Shown piece after piece: positions 63,261 to 64,000 of a stretch of 64,000 nt of DNA. The DNA is from JAEUOS01 sp965279115 (lineage in GTDB: Bacteria; Pseudomonadota; Gammaproteobacteria; Burkholderiales; JAEUOS01): positions 6,758,001 to 6,822,000 of the forward strand of contig OZ257137.1 of assembly GCA_965279115.1 (NCBI GenBank), given 5' to 3'. The stretch's first letter is position 1; each line of letters opens with the position of its first letter. The notes under the pieces are model-generated. The model was given only the letters and a program-made list of their open reading frames with translations. It had not been told where the DNA came from and did not search any database. A program made the translations under genes and the position numbers.

Positions 63261-63989
63261 TCAACGCCCCATCAGGAATTCGCAGACAACCCGGTTGAAC
63301 AGGTCCGGTCGCTCGAGATGCGCGGCGTGCGCACAGCCCGGCAAAACGCACAGCTGCGCACCGGGTATTGCATCGCGCAGTTCGACCCCCATCCCGATCG
63401 GGAAGGTTCGATCCCGCTCGCCCATGATGACCAGTACCGGTTGCGACACAGCTCCAAGTTGCCCGCGATAGTCGCTTTGCTCGAAAGCGCGCATGGCCGC
63501 AACGGCCGCGTCCAGTGACATTTTCCGGCCCGCCTCGACACACGATTTGTAGGCCGGCGCCTGGTCGCCTTCGCAAAACCAGGTGCCGGCGACTCGCTGC
63601 ACCGTTTTCTCCACCCCATCAGCCTGCAGGCGCTCGAGCGTGCGCTGCAGGGGTTCGAAGCGGCGCGCCGCGTCGACCCGCGCGCCGGCGCCATACAGCA
63701 CCGCCCGGCCGATCCGCGTCGCATGGGCGGACAGCAGTTCCTGAACGACAAAGCCGCTCATCGAATACCCCAGGACATGGAACCGCTGCACACCGAGAGT
63801 ATCGGCGTGCGCGATGACGAACTGCGCCATTGCGCCGGCCGACCCGAGCGGTGCCTCGTCCGCGCGATTGCCGAAGCCCGGCCAGTCAGGCGTGACAACC
63901 TGAAAGCTGCGCTCGAGGGCGTGCCGGGTCGCGTCCCAGGTCTTGGCCGAGGAAGCAAATCCGTGCAGCAGGAATATCGTTTCCCTCAT
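63261..63989 (-). CDS. Alpha/beta-fold hydrolase
   Basis: A 242-residue hydrolase with oxyanion HGFASSAKTWD, nucleophile GYSMSG, acid GERDRTFP and His in GCAHAAHLERPDLFN. It resembles ring-cleavage-product hydrolases and enol-lactonases. Convergent with the ABC ATPase gene. The start is 12 bases from the window edge, so an alternative upstream start cannot be excluded. Confidence 0.88.
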   Translation of the reverse strand: MRETIFLLHGFASSAKTWDATRHALERSFQVVTPDWPGFGNRADEAPLGSAGAMAQFVIAHADTLGVQRFHVLGYSMSGFVVQELLSAHATRIGRAVLYGAGARVDAARRFEPLQRTLERLQADGVEKTVQRVAGTWFCEGDQAPAYKSCVEAGRKMSLDAAVAAMRAFEQSDYRGQLGAVSQPVLVIMGERDRTFPIGMGVELRDAIPGAQLCVLPGCAHAAHLERPDLFNRVVCEFLMGR

Positions 63990-64000
63990 GCGGCGCCCCG

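Noticed and set aside
1..64000. CRISPR arrays, rRNA genes and complete insertion sequences
   Set aside because: No regularly spaced repeats, rRNA signatures or transposase genes were seen in the window.

Overview
The window reads as a high-GC betaproteobacterial chromosome, most likely Burkholderiales. The evidence is the guaB-guaA pair, a complete iscRSUA-hscBA-fdx-iscX operon, the ratA/rnfH/smpB block, recJ beside an RpfE-like gene, prfB-lysS, ppiD, and a Bug-type (TTT) solute receptor. The genus is not identified.

Region 1 (1-8.1 kb) opens inside a gene for the NO-associated membrane protein NnrS. It continues with a tightly packed block: a divergent cbb3-type oxidase (CcoN-like and CcoO-like), an extra cytochrome c, a group III truncated haemoglobin, an SCO-type copper chaperone and two unassigned membrane proteins. 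A LysR gene and a secreted-protein gene interrupted by an in-frame TGA follow. Region 2 (8.1-12.56 kb) looks like a small decayed genomic island at the 3' end of guaA. It holds a P4-type tyrosine integrase, a second copy of the guaA 3' end at its far side differing only at synonymous positions, repeated 10-bp integrase-site-like words near both ends, a queD fragment, and a DpdE-like SNF2 helicase that loses its C-terminal motor domain. The last two suggest a relic of a dpd-type 7-deazaguanine DNA-modification island.

Region 3 (12.56-35.9 kb) is mostly core genome: guaA, guaB, a DUF4124 protein, rnfH, ratA, smpB, an SPFH/NfeD pair, an RpfE-like gene, recJ, prfB with its programmed frameshift, lysS, acpH, a PQQ-type sugar dehydrogenase, a glycine-zipper protein, an EamA transporter and the isc operon. 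The isc promoter carries two 24-bp IscR-like sites. IscR itself has a 14-residue insert between its cluster cysteines.

Region 4 (36-42.3 kb) is a divergent catabolic locus: Bug receptor, Asp/Glu-racemase-fold protein and FAD monooxygenase to the left; isocitrate-lyase-family enzyme, isochorismatase-family hydrolase and the NAD(P)HX repair enzyme to the right. Region 5 (42.3-55.7 kb) holds a membrane-anchored glutamate-synthase-like protein, a HAD phosphatase, an M20 hydrolase, the divergent ybbA-like/tesA pair, mnmH, ppiD, a possible small RNA, a BLUF photoreceptor, modE-like and modA genes without modBC, and a phosphofructokinase/universal stress protein pair. Region 6 (55.7-64 kb) groups a metallo-beta-lactamase-fold hydrolase, a sulfite-oxidase-fold molybdoenzyme, a nitrilase and a divergent LysR gene with a nitrate/sulfonate-type ABC importer whose permease has a one-base frameshift, then an alpha/beta hydrolase. 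It resembles a nitrile or small-organic-acid acquisition locus, but the substrate is unknown.
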